From Devosiaceae bacterium (GTDB lineage Bacteria > Pseudomonadota > Alphaproteobacteria > Rhizobiales > Devosiaceae): a DNA stretch of 35,992 bases. Position numbers and translations under genes: made by a program. Below the pieces are notes generated by a model that was not told the origin of the DNA, did not search any database, and was given only the letters and a program-made list of their open reading frames with translations. Below, in pieces: positions 1 to 7,161 of this stretch; positions within the stretch are counted from its first letter, which is position 1; each line of letters starts with the position of its first letter. The stretch spans positions 1 through 35,992 of the forward strand of contig JAKISM010000005.1 of NCBI GenBank assembly GCA_021648585.1, in the 5' to 3' direction.

Positions 1-175
1 GATCAGAAGTAAATTCACCTTTTGCGGTAATGCGACGCTCATGAATTCCTGTTCTTTGGAAAATCCATTCATCAGATGTATCAACTGTTTTTGCTAATTC
101 ATCATTGGTCAAAATGCGCTTTGGCAAATAAGAGCCGACGGATCTAACAATAGATTTAATTTCTATTTTACTCAC
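1..175 (-). CDS. fabH: 3-oxoacyl-ACP synthase III (FabH), 5' part only
   Basis: The first 58 codons of FabH are present; the rest lies beyond the left edge. FabH condenses acetyl-CoA with malonyl-ACP to start type II fatty acid synthesis in the cytoplasm. The reading frame starts at a GTG (173-175) and gives a FabH-like N-terminus with the segments SVGSYLPKRILTNDELAK and TSDEWIFQRTGIHERRI, which are typical of KAS III. The start codon lies inside the end of plsX (8-base overlap), so the two are probably translationally coupled. plsX-fabH is a common pairing in bacteria. The catalytic Cys-His-Asn residues are outside the window, so activity cannot be judged. Confidence 0.93.
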   Translation of the reverse strand, partial: MSKIEIKSIVRSVGSYLPKRILTNDELAKTVDTSDEWIFQRTGIHERRITAKGEFTSD

Positions 176-1232
176 TCAGATTTTCCTCTTTATCTTTTTG
201 CTCTTGCTGGCTGGTTGAAAATTTTTGCACGCCATCATTTATTTTTTCTAATAAATTATCTTGCGCCATTTCATAGGCTAATTCCAATGCGCTTTTAAGA
301 CCTATTTCATCGGTGCCGCCATGACTTTTTATTACTATGCCGTTTAGCCCCAAAAATACACCGCCATTATTGGTGCGAGGATCCATTTTCTGTTTTAATG
401 CTCTAAGGGCTTTTGAAGCAAAAAAAGCTCCTATCATTGATAAAATATCAGCTTTTAGGGCGTTACGTAAGTACGACCCGACTTGGCGAGCCGTTCCTTC
501 CGCAGTTTTAAGGGCAATATTGCCTGTAAAACCTTCAGTTACCACCACATCAACAGTTCCCTTGCCAATATCATCACCCTCTACAAAGCCATGATAGGCA
601 AAACCAGCATCTTTAGCTTGCGCCAACATAGCGGCAGCTTCTTTAACCTGCTCTAGCCCTTTTACTTCTTCAACACCAACATTGAGCAACCCCACAGTTG
701 GCTCATCTAGATCAAACAGCGCTCTTGCTAAAGCGCTACCTAAAATAGTGAAATCAACTAATTGACGTGCATCGCCACCAACCGTTGCACCAACATCTAA
801 AACCACAATATCTGCTCGCATAGAAGGCCATATTGCAGCTATGGCGGGGCGTGAAATATTTTCCATTGGGCGCAAACAAAAGGTTGCCATTGCCATTAAA
901 GCGCCAGTATTACCACCTGAAAGCGCAACTTGTGCCTCGCCATCTTTAACCGCCTGTAATGCTGACCACATAGAAGATTTGCCGCGACCTTGGCGCAAGG
1001 CTCTTGCTGGCTTTTCGTGCATTTCTATTACTTTTTCAGCATGGATAAGCTTTGAAACAGGTTTTAATTTAGGGTATTCTTCTAATAAAGGCTCTAGTAT
1101 TTCTTGGCGACCATGAAAAAGAAACCGCACATTTTTATGATCGCTCAGCAATAAGGAAGCGCCGTGTAAAACGACTTTTGCGCCATTATCGCCACCCATT
1201 GCATCTACTGATATTGTTATTATATCGCTCAT
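168..1232 (-). CDS. plsX: phosphate acyltransferase PlsX
   Basis: PlsX makes acyl-phosphate from acyl-ACP, the first step of the PlsX/PlsY route to phosphatidic acid, as a peripheral membrane enzyme. The protein is 354 residues, the usual length. It opens with the family hallmark ISVDAMGGDNG and contains ALSGGNTGALMA and a GFTGNIALKTAEG segment near the C-terminus. I place the start at ATG 1232 because this puts the conserved SVDAMGGD motif close to the N-terminus; an in-frame GTG at 1247 would add five residues. A purine-rich GAAGTGAG lies upstream. It overlaps fabH by 8 bases and follows DUF177 after a repeat-filled gap of about 300 bases, so it may have its own promoter or be read through. 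Confidence 0.96.
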   Translation of the reverse strand: MSDIITISVDAMGGDNGAKVVLHGASLLLSDHKNVRFLFHGRQEILEPLLEEYPKLKPVSKLIHAEKVIEMHEKPARALRQGRGKSSMWSALQAVKDGEAQVALSGGNTGALMAMATFCLRPMENISRPAIAAIWPSMRADIVVLDVGATVGGDARQLVDFTILGSALARALFDLDEPTVGLLNVGVEEVKGLEQVKEAAAMLAQAKDAGFAYHGFVEGDDIGKGTVDVVVTEGFTGNIALKTAEGTARQVGSYLRNALKADILSMIGAFFASKALRALKQKMDPRTNNGGVFLGLNGIVIKSHGGTDEIGLKSALELAYEMAQDNLLEKINDGVQKFSTSQQEQKDKEENLSE

Positions 1233-1254
1233 AAATATCAAACTCACTTCATAC

Positions 1255-1430
1255 TTGTCGCCCCCGTGTCAAGCACGGGGCAGGCTGTTGGTCGCTACAT
1301 CTTTCTTGCGTTCACGCCACGCAGGCTGCCCGACCAGAGCCTGCCTTGAACTTGATTCAGGGACACCCCCGCCTCTTTTTTCTTGTCGCCGTTGGTCGCT
1401 TTGCTCCCGACCCCGACACCCCCGCCTTTT
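1255..1430. repeat. GC-rich palindromic intergenic repeat between DUF177 gene and plsX
   Basis: The 301-base gap between the DUF177 gene and plsX is filled by a GC-rich, clearly non-coding block. It starts with a perfect 7-bp stem, CCCCGTG (1262-1268), loop TCAAG, CACGGGG (1274-1280). CAGGCT follows at 1281-1286 and is complementary to AGCCTG at 1338-1343. GACACCCCCGCCT occurs twice (1362-1374 and 1415-1427) and CTTGTCGCC twice. The composition differs sharply from the AT-rich flanks. It looks like one or more copies of a dispersed palindromic repeat. An 83-codon open frame runs across it but resembles no protein I know. Confidence 0.7.
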
Positions 1431-1533
1431 AGCGAATCGTAATGAAACGCTATGGCACGAATATCCTACCTATACCCTTAGAGATTTTATCTCAATCATA
1501 TTATAAATTGTTCTGCAATATTATGAGACTGCT

Positions 1534-2076
1534 TTAATTAAGCTTTAGGTTCTTTAATTTTGCGAAAGGTGAGGGTTTTTCATTTTCATCTCCATTTTTT
1601 GCTAATTCAATTTTTTCACCAGCATTCTTTGGAAAAAGGTCTATCGCTAGAGCCAAAACTTCAAGTAAATAATTGCTAAAGTCTATTTCTGTTTCATTAT
1701 AATAATCAGGCAAATCACCGCCCTCTAAATCAATAAAACCTTCAGAACCTGCACCATTGTGAGTTTCATCTCTATTTCCTTGCAAAAAGAGACGCTTTAA
1801 ATCTTCCTCAATATGTTGAATTACTGGCTCGAATGTGACAACGCTTTGCTGGCTAATTGTAGCCTTTAATTCACCGCTGACAATAAAACCTGATTTAATT
1901 GGTTTGGCTAATAATTTAGCATAGAACTTTTCAACTCCATCAATTTTTAGATGCTTTGCTATTTCCTTATTTTGCGCTTCGCTCGCCTGTATTTTTAACC
2001 TACGCCCTTTACTTGGTAAATTATCAACCCGCATTATTACATCTAAATCAACGCTATCATTTAAGGGGATGTTCAC
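1534..2076 (-). CDS. DUF177 (YceD-like) domain protein
   Basis: This is a 180-residue protein of the DUF177/YceD family. Members lie next to plsX, or rpmF-plsX, across bacteria; plant and cyanobacterial relatives have been linked to 23S rRNA accumulation, but the role in alphaproteobacteria is not settled. Visible family features are the N-terminal substrate-like segment, a central LLAKPIKSGFIVSGELKA region followed by a V-T-F-E-P-V motif, an acidic stretch (EEDLKRLFLQ), and a C-terminal PFAKLKNLKLN tail. Its start overlaps the stop of the CBP3-like gene by 4 bases (ATGA), indicating translational coupling. rpmF is not next to it here. Confidence 0.88.
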   Translation of the reverse strand: MNIPLNDSVDLDVIMRVDNLPSKGRRLKIQASEAQNKEIAKHLKIDGVEKFYAKLLAKPIKSGFIVSGELKATISQQSVVTFEPVIQHIEEDLKRLFLQGNRDETHNGAGSEGFIDLEGGDLPDYYNETEIDFSNYLLEVLALAIDLFPKNAGEKIELAKNGDENEKPSPFAKLKNLKLN

Positions 2077-2600
2077 AGACCTTCTCCAAATGATATCTGA
2101 CCTAACATAATATCTTCTTGCTTTTGGTTTTTTAGATAAGATACTGTTTTATTTACATATTTAGCCATAGTTAAAGCATTTTCTTGGCTTGAGCCATCAT
2201 AAATATTATTGTTAATGACCTCAATGAGCGCTTCCTCATCTTTATCATCAAGAGCATTGGCAAGCTTGCCCAAAAGCCCATAAAAAAGTGATCCCATTTT
2301 TTGGATTTTTTTGGGAATAGCCACATCGCTCACCCCAATTTCACGCAATGAGTTATCCATATCTTTGAAAAACAAATCAAATAATTCTTGTGTAAATTGC
2401 TTCACATTTTTATCATCTGAGCGTAATTGGCGCAACACAAGACACATATGTAATGAAATCATATCAAAACGACCCGTAACACTATCAGGTACATTCATAT
2501 CCCTATAGAATGGCACTTGCCGAGATTGTGCCACAATGGCATTATAGATGGATAGAACATGTTCTTCATTTAATGATTTTTTCTTGAACGGCCATATCAT
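2073..2600 (-). CDS. ubiquinol-cytochrome c chaperone (CBP3/UQCC1-like)
   Basis: This is a 175-residue protein of the ubiquinol-cytochrome c chaperone family, related to mitochondrial Cbp3, which helps mature cytochrome b of the bc1 complex. The N-terminus, MIWPFKKKSLNEEHVLSIYNAIV, is followed by the family-typical VPFYRDMNVPDSVTGRFDMISLHMCLVLRQLR region and then FTQELFDLFFKDMDNSLREIGVSD, with K-I-Q-K-M-G shortly after. It is soluble, with no signal peptide or membrane helix. It is the first gene of a minus-strand operon and is divergent from bamE across 150 bases (2601-2750) that must hold both promoters. This chaperone/DUF177/plsX order facing bamE is a Hyphomicrobiales arrangement. Confidence 0.88.
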   Translation of the reverse strand: MIWPFKKKSLNEEHVLSIYNAIVAQSRQVPFYRDMNVPDSVTGRFDMISLHMCLVLRQLRSDDKNVKQFTQELFDLFFKDMDNSLREIGVSDVAIPKKIQKMGSLFYGLLGKLANALDDKDEEALIEVINNNIYDGSSQENALTMAKYVNKTVSYLKNQKQEDIMLGQISFGEGL

Positions 2601-2750
2601 GCTTGGCTTTTCCTTATAAAACTTGTTAGGTGATTAACTTGTTACATTTACCTGCTTGCCATATAGATAGTTTGGCGGCTAAACAAGTGTTAGCAATTAT
2701 TATAATAAGTATTCATTGCGTTAGAAAAGTCAAATTGGAGATATTAATTC

Positions 2751-3206
2751 ATGTTAGCGGTAAGAAATATTAATGGCAGAATTTTTAGCTCATTTACAAA
2801 ATTAGCAATTATCTCAATTTTCTCTCTTGCACTTTATGGTTGTACTGGTTTTGTAAATCAACGAACGCAAGGTTATTCTATCCCGCAAAGCGCAATGGAT
2901 CAAATTCGTCCTGGACAAAGTGAGGATTTAGTTATTGCGGTGCTTGGATCACCACAAACCAAAAGCAATTTCGCTAAAGAAACTGCTTTTTATTATGTTG
3001 AAACCAAAATTGAAGAAACAGCCTTTGGGCTTACTACAATTCAGAGCCGCACAGTTTTGGCGATTTATTTTGATAAGAAACGTCGTGTAACTGATAAGGC
3101 AGTTTATAGTCTTGAAGATGGCAGGATAATTGCTATTGAAACAAGACGCACGCCATCATTTGGTGAAGATGCATCATTTGTTGAAGCATTGCTTGCTTCG
3201 ATATAA
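2751..3206 (+). CDS. bamE: outer membrane assembly lipoprotein BamE (SmpA/OmlA family)
   Basis: This is a 151-residue lipoprotein of the SmpA/OmlA family, the BamE subunit of the beta-barrel assembly machine. A basic N-terminus is followed by a hydrophobic segment ending in the lipobox LYGC, so Cys31 is the predicted lipidated residue. The mature part has the family core QGYSIPQSAMDQIRPGQS, then VIAVLGSPQTKSNF, AFYYVETK and VLAIYFDKKRRVTD. A GGAG lies 10 bases before the ATG. A TATAAT hexamer at 2701-2706 could be its -10 element, but I see no convincing -35. It is divergent from the CBP3-like gene. Confidence 0.9.
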   Translation: MLAVRNINGRIFSSFTKLAIISIFSLALYGCTGFVNQRTQGYSIPQSAMDQIRPGQSEDLVIAVLGSPQTKSNFAKETAFYYVETKIEETAFGLTTIQSRTVLAIYFDKKRRVTDKAVYSLEDGRIIAIETRRTPSFGEDASFVEALLASI

Positions 3207-3214
3207 ACTGCTTC

Positions 3215-3250
3215 ATATATCTAAACCATATTAAAATGATTTAGATATAT
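3215..3250. terminator. AT-rich stem-loop after bamE
   Basis: A perfect 11-bp inverted repeat, ATATATCTAAA (3215-3225) and TTTAGATATAT (3240-3250), flanks a 14-base loop directly downstream of the bamE stop. The stem is AT-rich and has no clear T-run behind it, so it is at best a weak terminator or a 3'-end structure. Confidence 0.35.
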
Positions 3251-3333
3251 TAGTTATTTCGTTCACGGCTATTCTTGCTCCGCAAGGCCTACACGGGTGC
3301 AGCGCATAAGCGCTGGGCGCTGTTCGCACCTTG

Positions 3334-3365
3334 ATAGCATAATCAAAATTAATTGATTATGCTAT
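3334..3365. promoter_or_regulatory. perfect 12-bp palindrome upstream of the ABC exporter genes
   Basis: ATAGCATAATCA (3334-3345) and TGATTATGCTAT (3354-3365) are perfectly complementary around an 8-base spacer. The palindrome ends 54 bases before the ATG of the ABC ATPase gene, where an operator would be expected. It follows a GC-rich block (about 3260-3330) with its own hairpin potential. No regulator gene is adjacent. It could instead be the end of a dispersed repeat. Confidence 0.45.
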
Positions 3366-3419
3366 ATTTGAAACATACAAGTTGTAAATATTGAGCTTTT
3401 ATGAAACTGTGCTCAAATT

Positions 3420-4343
3420 ATGAGCAACATTATTCTTGAAGCTTCTGATTTAAGTTTTTTTTATGGCACCCATCGCGGCATAAAAGATGTTAATTTGCAG
3501 GTGACAAAGGGAGAAGTGTTTGGGTTTTTAGGGCCAAACGGTGCTGGAAAAACTACTGCCCTTCGTCTTTTTATGGATGTAATGCGACCTACCAGCGGCA
3601 GTGCTAAAATCTTTGGTCTGGATTGTCGGGAACAGGGGGTTCAAATTCGCCAAAATGTTGGATATTTGCCCGGAGAATTCAATCTCTATCCCAATATGAG
3701 GGCAAAAGATTATTTAAGCATGTTGGCATCGTTGCGACAAACTTCTCCTGATAATCGCTTTCGTAACCAACTTTATGAACGTCTTGATTTTGACCCATCA
3801 AGAAAGATGAGAACTTATTCCAGAGGCAATAAGCAGAAAATCGGACTGATAGCAGCTTTTATGAACAAGCCAGAGCTTTTAATTTTGGACGAGCCCACTG
3901 GGGGTCTTGATCCAATAATGCAGCATGTAGTGGCTGAGCTAGTTAACGAAGCTAAGAACGAGGGGCGCACAGTCATTTTTTCTTCCCATATTCTGCCCGA
4001 AGTGCAGGCGGTTTGTGACCGTGTCGGGATTATCAGGCAGGGTCGGCTTGTCAAGACTGACAGTGTGCACTCTTTAATTGAACAACAATTCAAACGGTTT
4101 CGCATATTTTTCACATCAGAACCACCAATCGATGCCTTTAGCCTTAACGGGGTGAGCGAAATTGCTCGACAGGACAAATGGATAACGCTGGAAATTGCTA
4201 GCAACATGGTACAATTTATGCAGCAGGCAGCCTCCTATGGCATTGAGGAAATTGAAAGCCTGCCAGTAACATTAGATGAAATATTTATGTCCCTTTATAG
4301 TGATGAAGACCCAAGCGTCAGGGCAAAGGATAGCCATGCTTAA
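3420..4343 (+). CDS. ABC transporter ATP-binding protein (DrrA/CcmA type)
   Basis: This is a 307-residue ATPase subunit of an ABC-2 type exporter. Walker A is GPNGAGKTT (about residues 39-47), the signature is the variant YSRGNKQK, Walker B is LLILDEPTGGLDP, and the switch His is in IFSSHILPE. A C-terminal extension of about 85 residues follows, as in DrrA/NodI-like exporters. The permease gene starts within the last 8 bases (ATGCTTAA), so the pair is translationally coupled. The substrate cannot be read from the sequence; relatives export drugs, lipids or polysaccharides. The pair does not belong to the conserved order seen on either side and may be a later addition, though hand-counted GC (roughly 45-50% in sampled lines) is not clearly different from its neighbours. 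Confidence 0.9.
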   Translation: MSNIILEASDLSFFYGTHRGIKDVNLQVTKGEVFGFLGPNGAGKTTALRLFMDVMRPTSGSAKIFGLDCREQGVQIRQNVGYLPGEFNLYPNMRAKDYLSMLASLRQTSPDNRFRNQLYERLDFDPSRKMRTYSRGNKQKIGLIAAFMNKPELLILDEPTGGLDPIMQHVVAELVNEAKNEGRTVIFSSHILPEVQAVCDRVGIIRQGRLVKTDSVHSLIEQQFKRFRIFFTSEPPIDAFSLNGVSEIARQDKWITLEIASNMVQFMQQAASYGIEEIESLPVTLDEIFMSLYSDEDPSVRAKDSHA

Positions 4344-5151
4344 TCTATTCAAACATGAATTGTTTTCACGGCGTTTCGCAATATTGGGTTGGGGGATCGG
4401 CCTAGCGCTTTTTGGAGCAATGTATGTTGGGATATATCCCCAAATGGCTGAATATTTGCCAACACTGGGTGATATTCCACTATATCAGTCAATGGGCATG
4501 AATATGGGCTCTTTAGAGGGGTTTTTGGCATCTGCAGTTGTGCAATTTCTTCCCATAATGTTGGTGATTTATGTTGTGATTTCCAGCACAGCCACCCTTG
4601 CTGGAGAAGAAGAAAACGGCACTTTAGAACTTATTGTAACAATGCCGCTGGCTCGTTGGCAAATTGTTAGCATAAAGGCTTTGGCGCTGAGTGTGGCAAT
4701 CTTGCTTATTTTAACTATCGCTAGTCTGGGCAGTACTGCTACATTTATTATAATCCAAAATATGATCGAAACGGATATTTCTGTTCTTGAACTTTTTGTT
4801 GCGATAATGAGTAGCTGGCCTCTCCTTATGGCATTCTTGATGATAGGATTGTTCTTGGGAGCTTATCTGCCCGCTCGGCGCACCGCTTCGATGGCTTTGA
4901 CAATATTTGTTATAATCAGCTATTTTGGGAAAATACTGGTAATTTCCCTGCCTTCCCTTGAAGTCATAAAATTCCTGTTTTTGTTCACCCATTTTGACAC
5001 CAGCCCTGAAATTTTTAGCAAAGGAATTCAACTTGAGGGTGCTTTAATATTATTGGGTGTGGCGGCAGTTTTCTTTGTACTTGCACTGCTCAGTTTTGAG
5101 CGCCGAGATATTACGAGCGGCCTGTGGCCGTGGCAGCGCGCAAACCGATAG
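4336..5151 (+). CDS. ABC-2 type transporter permease
   Basis: This 271-residue integral membrane protein has about six hydrophobic segments and is the partner of the upstream ATPase. It begins MLNLFKHELFSRRFAILGW, an amphipathic N-terminal helix typical of ABC-2 permeases, and carries the segment ATLAGEEENGTLELIVTMPL, the conserved E-E-x-G-T-L-E motif after the second membrane helix. I chose ATG 4336 (the 4-base-plus overlap with the ATPase stop) over an upstream in-frame ATG at 4276, which would give a 67-base overlap and a non-hydrophobic tail. The substrate is unknown. Confidence 0.85.
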   Translation: MLNLFKHELFSRRFAILGWGIGLALFGAMYVGIYPQMAEYLPTLGDIPLYQSMGMNMGSLEGFLASAVVQFLPIMLVIYVVISSTATLAGEEENGTLELIVTMPLARWQIVSIKALALSVAILLILTIASLGSTATFIIIQNMIETDISVLELFVAIMSSWPLLMAFLMIGLFLGAYLPARRTASMALTIFVIISYFGKILVISLPSLEVIKFLFLFTHFDTSPEIFSKGIQLEGALILLGVAAVFFVLALLSFERRDITSGLWPWQRANR

Positions 5152-5182
5152 ATGCTTCGGCTTTACATGAATGCCCCCGCCA

Positions 5183-5281
5183 TGTCACCTTGAGCGCAAG
5201 CGAAAGGTCTTAAATGCTTTGAGATAAGATATTTCGCTCTCGCCGCGCAGGCGCTTGCGTAGCGGGTCGCTCAATATGACA
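5183..5281. repeat. dispersed palindromic repeat, TGTCA...TGACA family
   Basis: This 99-bp element has complementary ends, TGTCACCTTGAGCGCAAGCG at the left and, at the right, GGGTCGCTCAATATGACA. Its interior includes GAAAGGTCTT and AGATATTTCGCT, also partly complementary. Related copies lie at 34459-34537 and 35936-35964. It sits between the convergent ends of the ABC permease gene and the MFS gene. Confidence 0.7.
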
Positions 5282-5316
5282 ATATCTAATATGTTTCAAA
5301 ATTAAATTAGTTATCA

Positions 5317-6573
5317 TCAATTTTTAGAATGCCAGCTATTCCAAACAAGCAAAGCTATTGCGCCTAACGCAAAGGGGATTGCTATCACGTTGATTGCTTG
5401 CCAGCCTATTGTATTGAGCAATATGCCAGATGAAATGGAAACAACTGCCATTGTGCCAAACACTAACTGCTCGTTTAGCGCCTGTACTCTTGCTGCATCT
5501 TGAGGAAGATAGCCTTTTGCAAGTAAAGTTGTTGAGCCAATAAATCCAAAATTCCAGCCTATACCTAATAAGATCATTGCTAGGCTAAAATGCCCAAAAC
5601 TTACGCCATTTAGTGCTAGAAACGAGCAGGCAAGAATAAATATTAGACCAATGCCAATTACTGCGCGAGCGCCAATCTTAGCAATAATTGCACCAACAAA
5701 GAAGCTTGGGGCAAACATGAAAATAATGTGCCACTGGATAGCCATGATGGCGGCTTCCTTTGAGTGCATACCAGCCATTTGATTATCCATACCACCCATC
5801 GCACTCATTGAATCCATTCCACCCATTTTAGTACCCATAACCATCGCCAAAGGGGCGGCAACCATAATAAAAGTCATTAATCCATAAGCTACCATGCCAG
5901 TGACTATTGGAACAAAAACACTGGGCGATTTAACAATTGCTCTTAGTGGGGTAGCGCTAGCAGTTTGCTCATGGCTTTGTGCTGGGGCTAGATTTGTAAG
6001 AGAAAGGACAAAAATACCAAGCAAGGCAAGCCCTGAAAGCGCAATGAACGAGCCTGCAAATTCTGCTCCAACAAACCATTCACGCCCATAACGAGCAAGC
6101 GCTGGCCCTAAAAACCCAGCTATTATGCCACCACCTAGCACCCAAGAAATTGCCTTGCCCTTTTTCTCTTCTGGCACACTATCAGCTGCGGCAAAGCGAT
6201 ATTGTTGCCCAATGGCGGCGGACGCGCCGCCAATAAAAAGAGCAATGCAAAAAATTATGAAGGAAGAAAGAAGGATGCCAATAGTTGCCAAAATGCCAGC
6301 TAATACAGAAAAGGCAGCGCCAAACATAAAGGCTTTTTTTCTGCCCAAACGGTGCGAAAGAATGGCAGCAGAGCCCGCACTAAGAGCCAGCCCAAAAATC
6401 ATAGAAGTAATAGGCACAGTAGCAAGAGCTGGGCTTGGAGCTAATGTTATGCCGACTAGAGCCCCAACCGACATAATAAGCGCCTGCTGTGAACCTACAA
6501 TTGCCTGACTGACCGAAAGAAGCCCAATATTTTTGTTCTGACTCATGTTTTTGCTTGCTATATCTGTAACCAT
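5317..6573 (-). CDS. MFS transporter, CcoA-like (probable copper importer) with Met-rich loop
   Basis: This is a 418-residue, 12-helix major facilitator. Met233-x3-Met237 lies in predicted helix 7 and His282-x3-Met286 in helix 8. From memory, these match the MxxxM and HxxxM motifs essential in Rhodobacter CcoA, the copper importer serving cbb3 cytochrome oxidase (CalT family). Between them is a Met-rich stretch (residues 244-277) with ten Met and one His, predicted to face the periplasm. ATG 6573 has AGGTGA 5 bases upstream. The gene stands alone, convergent with the ABC pair, downstream of nusB, and has an FNR-like box 67 bases before its start. Alternative: RfnT-type riboflavin importers are related MFS proteins; the Met/His motifs argue for metal. 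Confidence 0.68.
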   Translation of the reverse strand: MVTDIASKNMSQNKNIGLLSVSQAIVGSQQALIMSVGALVGITLAPSPALATVPITSMIFGLALSAGSAAILSHRLGRKKAFMFGAAFSVLAGILATIGILLSSFIIFCIALFIGGASAAIGQQYRFAAADSVPEEKKGKAISWVLGGGIIAGFLGPALARYGREWFVGAEFAGSFIALSGLALLGIFVLSLTNLAPAQSHEQTASATPLRAIVKSPSVFVPIVTGMVAYGLMTFIMVAAPLAMVMGTKMGGMDSMSAMGGMDNQMAGMHSKEAAIMAIQWHIIFMFAPSFFVGAIIAKIGARAVIGIGLIFILACSFLALNGVSFGHFSLAMILLGIGWNFGFIGSTTLLAKGYLPQDAARVQALNEQLVFGTMAVVSISSGILLNTIGWQAINVIAIPFALGAIALLVWNSWHSKN

Positions 6574-6590
6574 TTCATCACCTATTATTT

Positions 6591-6596
6591 ATTATA
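6591..6596 (-). promoter_or_regulatory. candidate -10 element of the MFS gene
   Basis: On the minus strand this reads TATAAT inside GTATTATAATAAA, 18 bases before the start codon. With a transcription start near 6584 the FNR-like box centre would lie at about -62, a class I activation position. The -35 region (around 6614-6619, TTATTT) is poor, as expected for an activated promoter. Confidence 0.4.
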
Positions 6597-6639
6597 ATAC
6601 ATTTTTTTAATAAAAATAATTCTTTTTCAAAAACTGCAC

Positions 6640-6653
6640 TTGATCTAAGTCAA
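6640..6653. promoter_or_regulatory. FNR/FixK-like box upstream of the MFS gene
   Basis: TTGATCTAAGTCAA fits the TTGAY-N4-RTCAA pattern of FNR/FnrL/FixK sites. It lies in the 98-base gap between the MFS start and the 3' end of nusB, the only such match I noticed by eye. The match is to a short degenerate motif in AT-rich DNA, so chance cannot be excluded; position and gene type make it credible. Confidence 0.5.
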
Positions 6654-6671
6654 TCAAAGAAAATATACGCT

Positions 6672-7151
6672 TTATTCTTTTATATACGATTTTGCTATCT
6701 TATCTAGGACTCCATTGACCATTTTTGAAACATCGTTCTCAAAAAATGATTTTGCAATTTCTACATATTCATTAATGACAATCGCTGGTGCAATGTCTTT
6801 GCGGCTTGAAAGCTCAAAGGTTGCTGAGCGCAATATTGCTCGCATGGTTGCATCAATGCGACCTACTGGCCAAGTATCATCGAGCGCACCATCAATATCG
6901 GGATCAATTTGCAACTGGTTTTTTGTAACGCCTTTTACAATTTGAGTTAGAAAATCATGATCCGCTGGCAAAGATTCCTCGCCCTCAAGTTCTGCTCCTT
7001 TTCTCAAAGAAGTAAATTCTTTTAGCGTTGTTTCTAAACTAGCCTGCCCGACATCCATTTGATAAAGCGCTTGCACTGCGCTAAGTCGTGCTAGTGTTCT
7101 TTGATTAGGGATTCGCTTTTCATCTAAAGATTTTTCTGTTTTTTTTGTCAA
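6672..7151 (-). CDS. nusB: transcription antitermination factor NusB
   Basis: NusB (159 residues) binds boxA RNA with NusE (S10) and supports rRNA antitermination. The family core is clear: ARLSAVQALYQMDV near the N-terminus, PVGRIDATMRAILRSATFEL, and the C-terminal VINEYVEIAKSFF...KMVNGVLDKIA. The start is a TTG (7149-7151): an in-frame stop (TGA) directly precedes it and no ATG or GTG occurs before the conserved core, so this weak codon is the only reasonable start. An AGG lies about 10 bases upstream. The gene follows nrdR after 10 bases. In many alphaproteobacteria ribDEH genes lie between nrdR and nusB; here they are absent. Confidence 0.93.
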   Translation of the reverse strand: MTKKTEKSLDEKRIPNQRTLARLSAVQALYQMDVGQASLETTLKEFTSLRKGAELEGEESLPADHDFLTQIVKGVTKNQLQIDPDIDGALDDTWPVGRIDATMRAILRSATFELSSRKDIAPAIVINEYVEIAKSFFENDVSKMVNGVLDKIAKSYIKE

Positions 7152-7161
7152 TCAACTATAC

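Noticed and set aside
1255..1506. 83-codon open frame on the plus strand in the plsX upstream gap
   Set aside because: It lies entirely in a GC-rich palindromic repeat, has no ribosome binding site and no recognisable protein features.
3420..5151. horizontal transfer of the ABC pair on GC content alone
   Set aside because: Sampled lines gave 25-50% GC, overlapping with bamE and hemB; the composition signal is not distinct, so only position supports acquisition.
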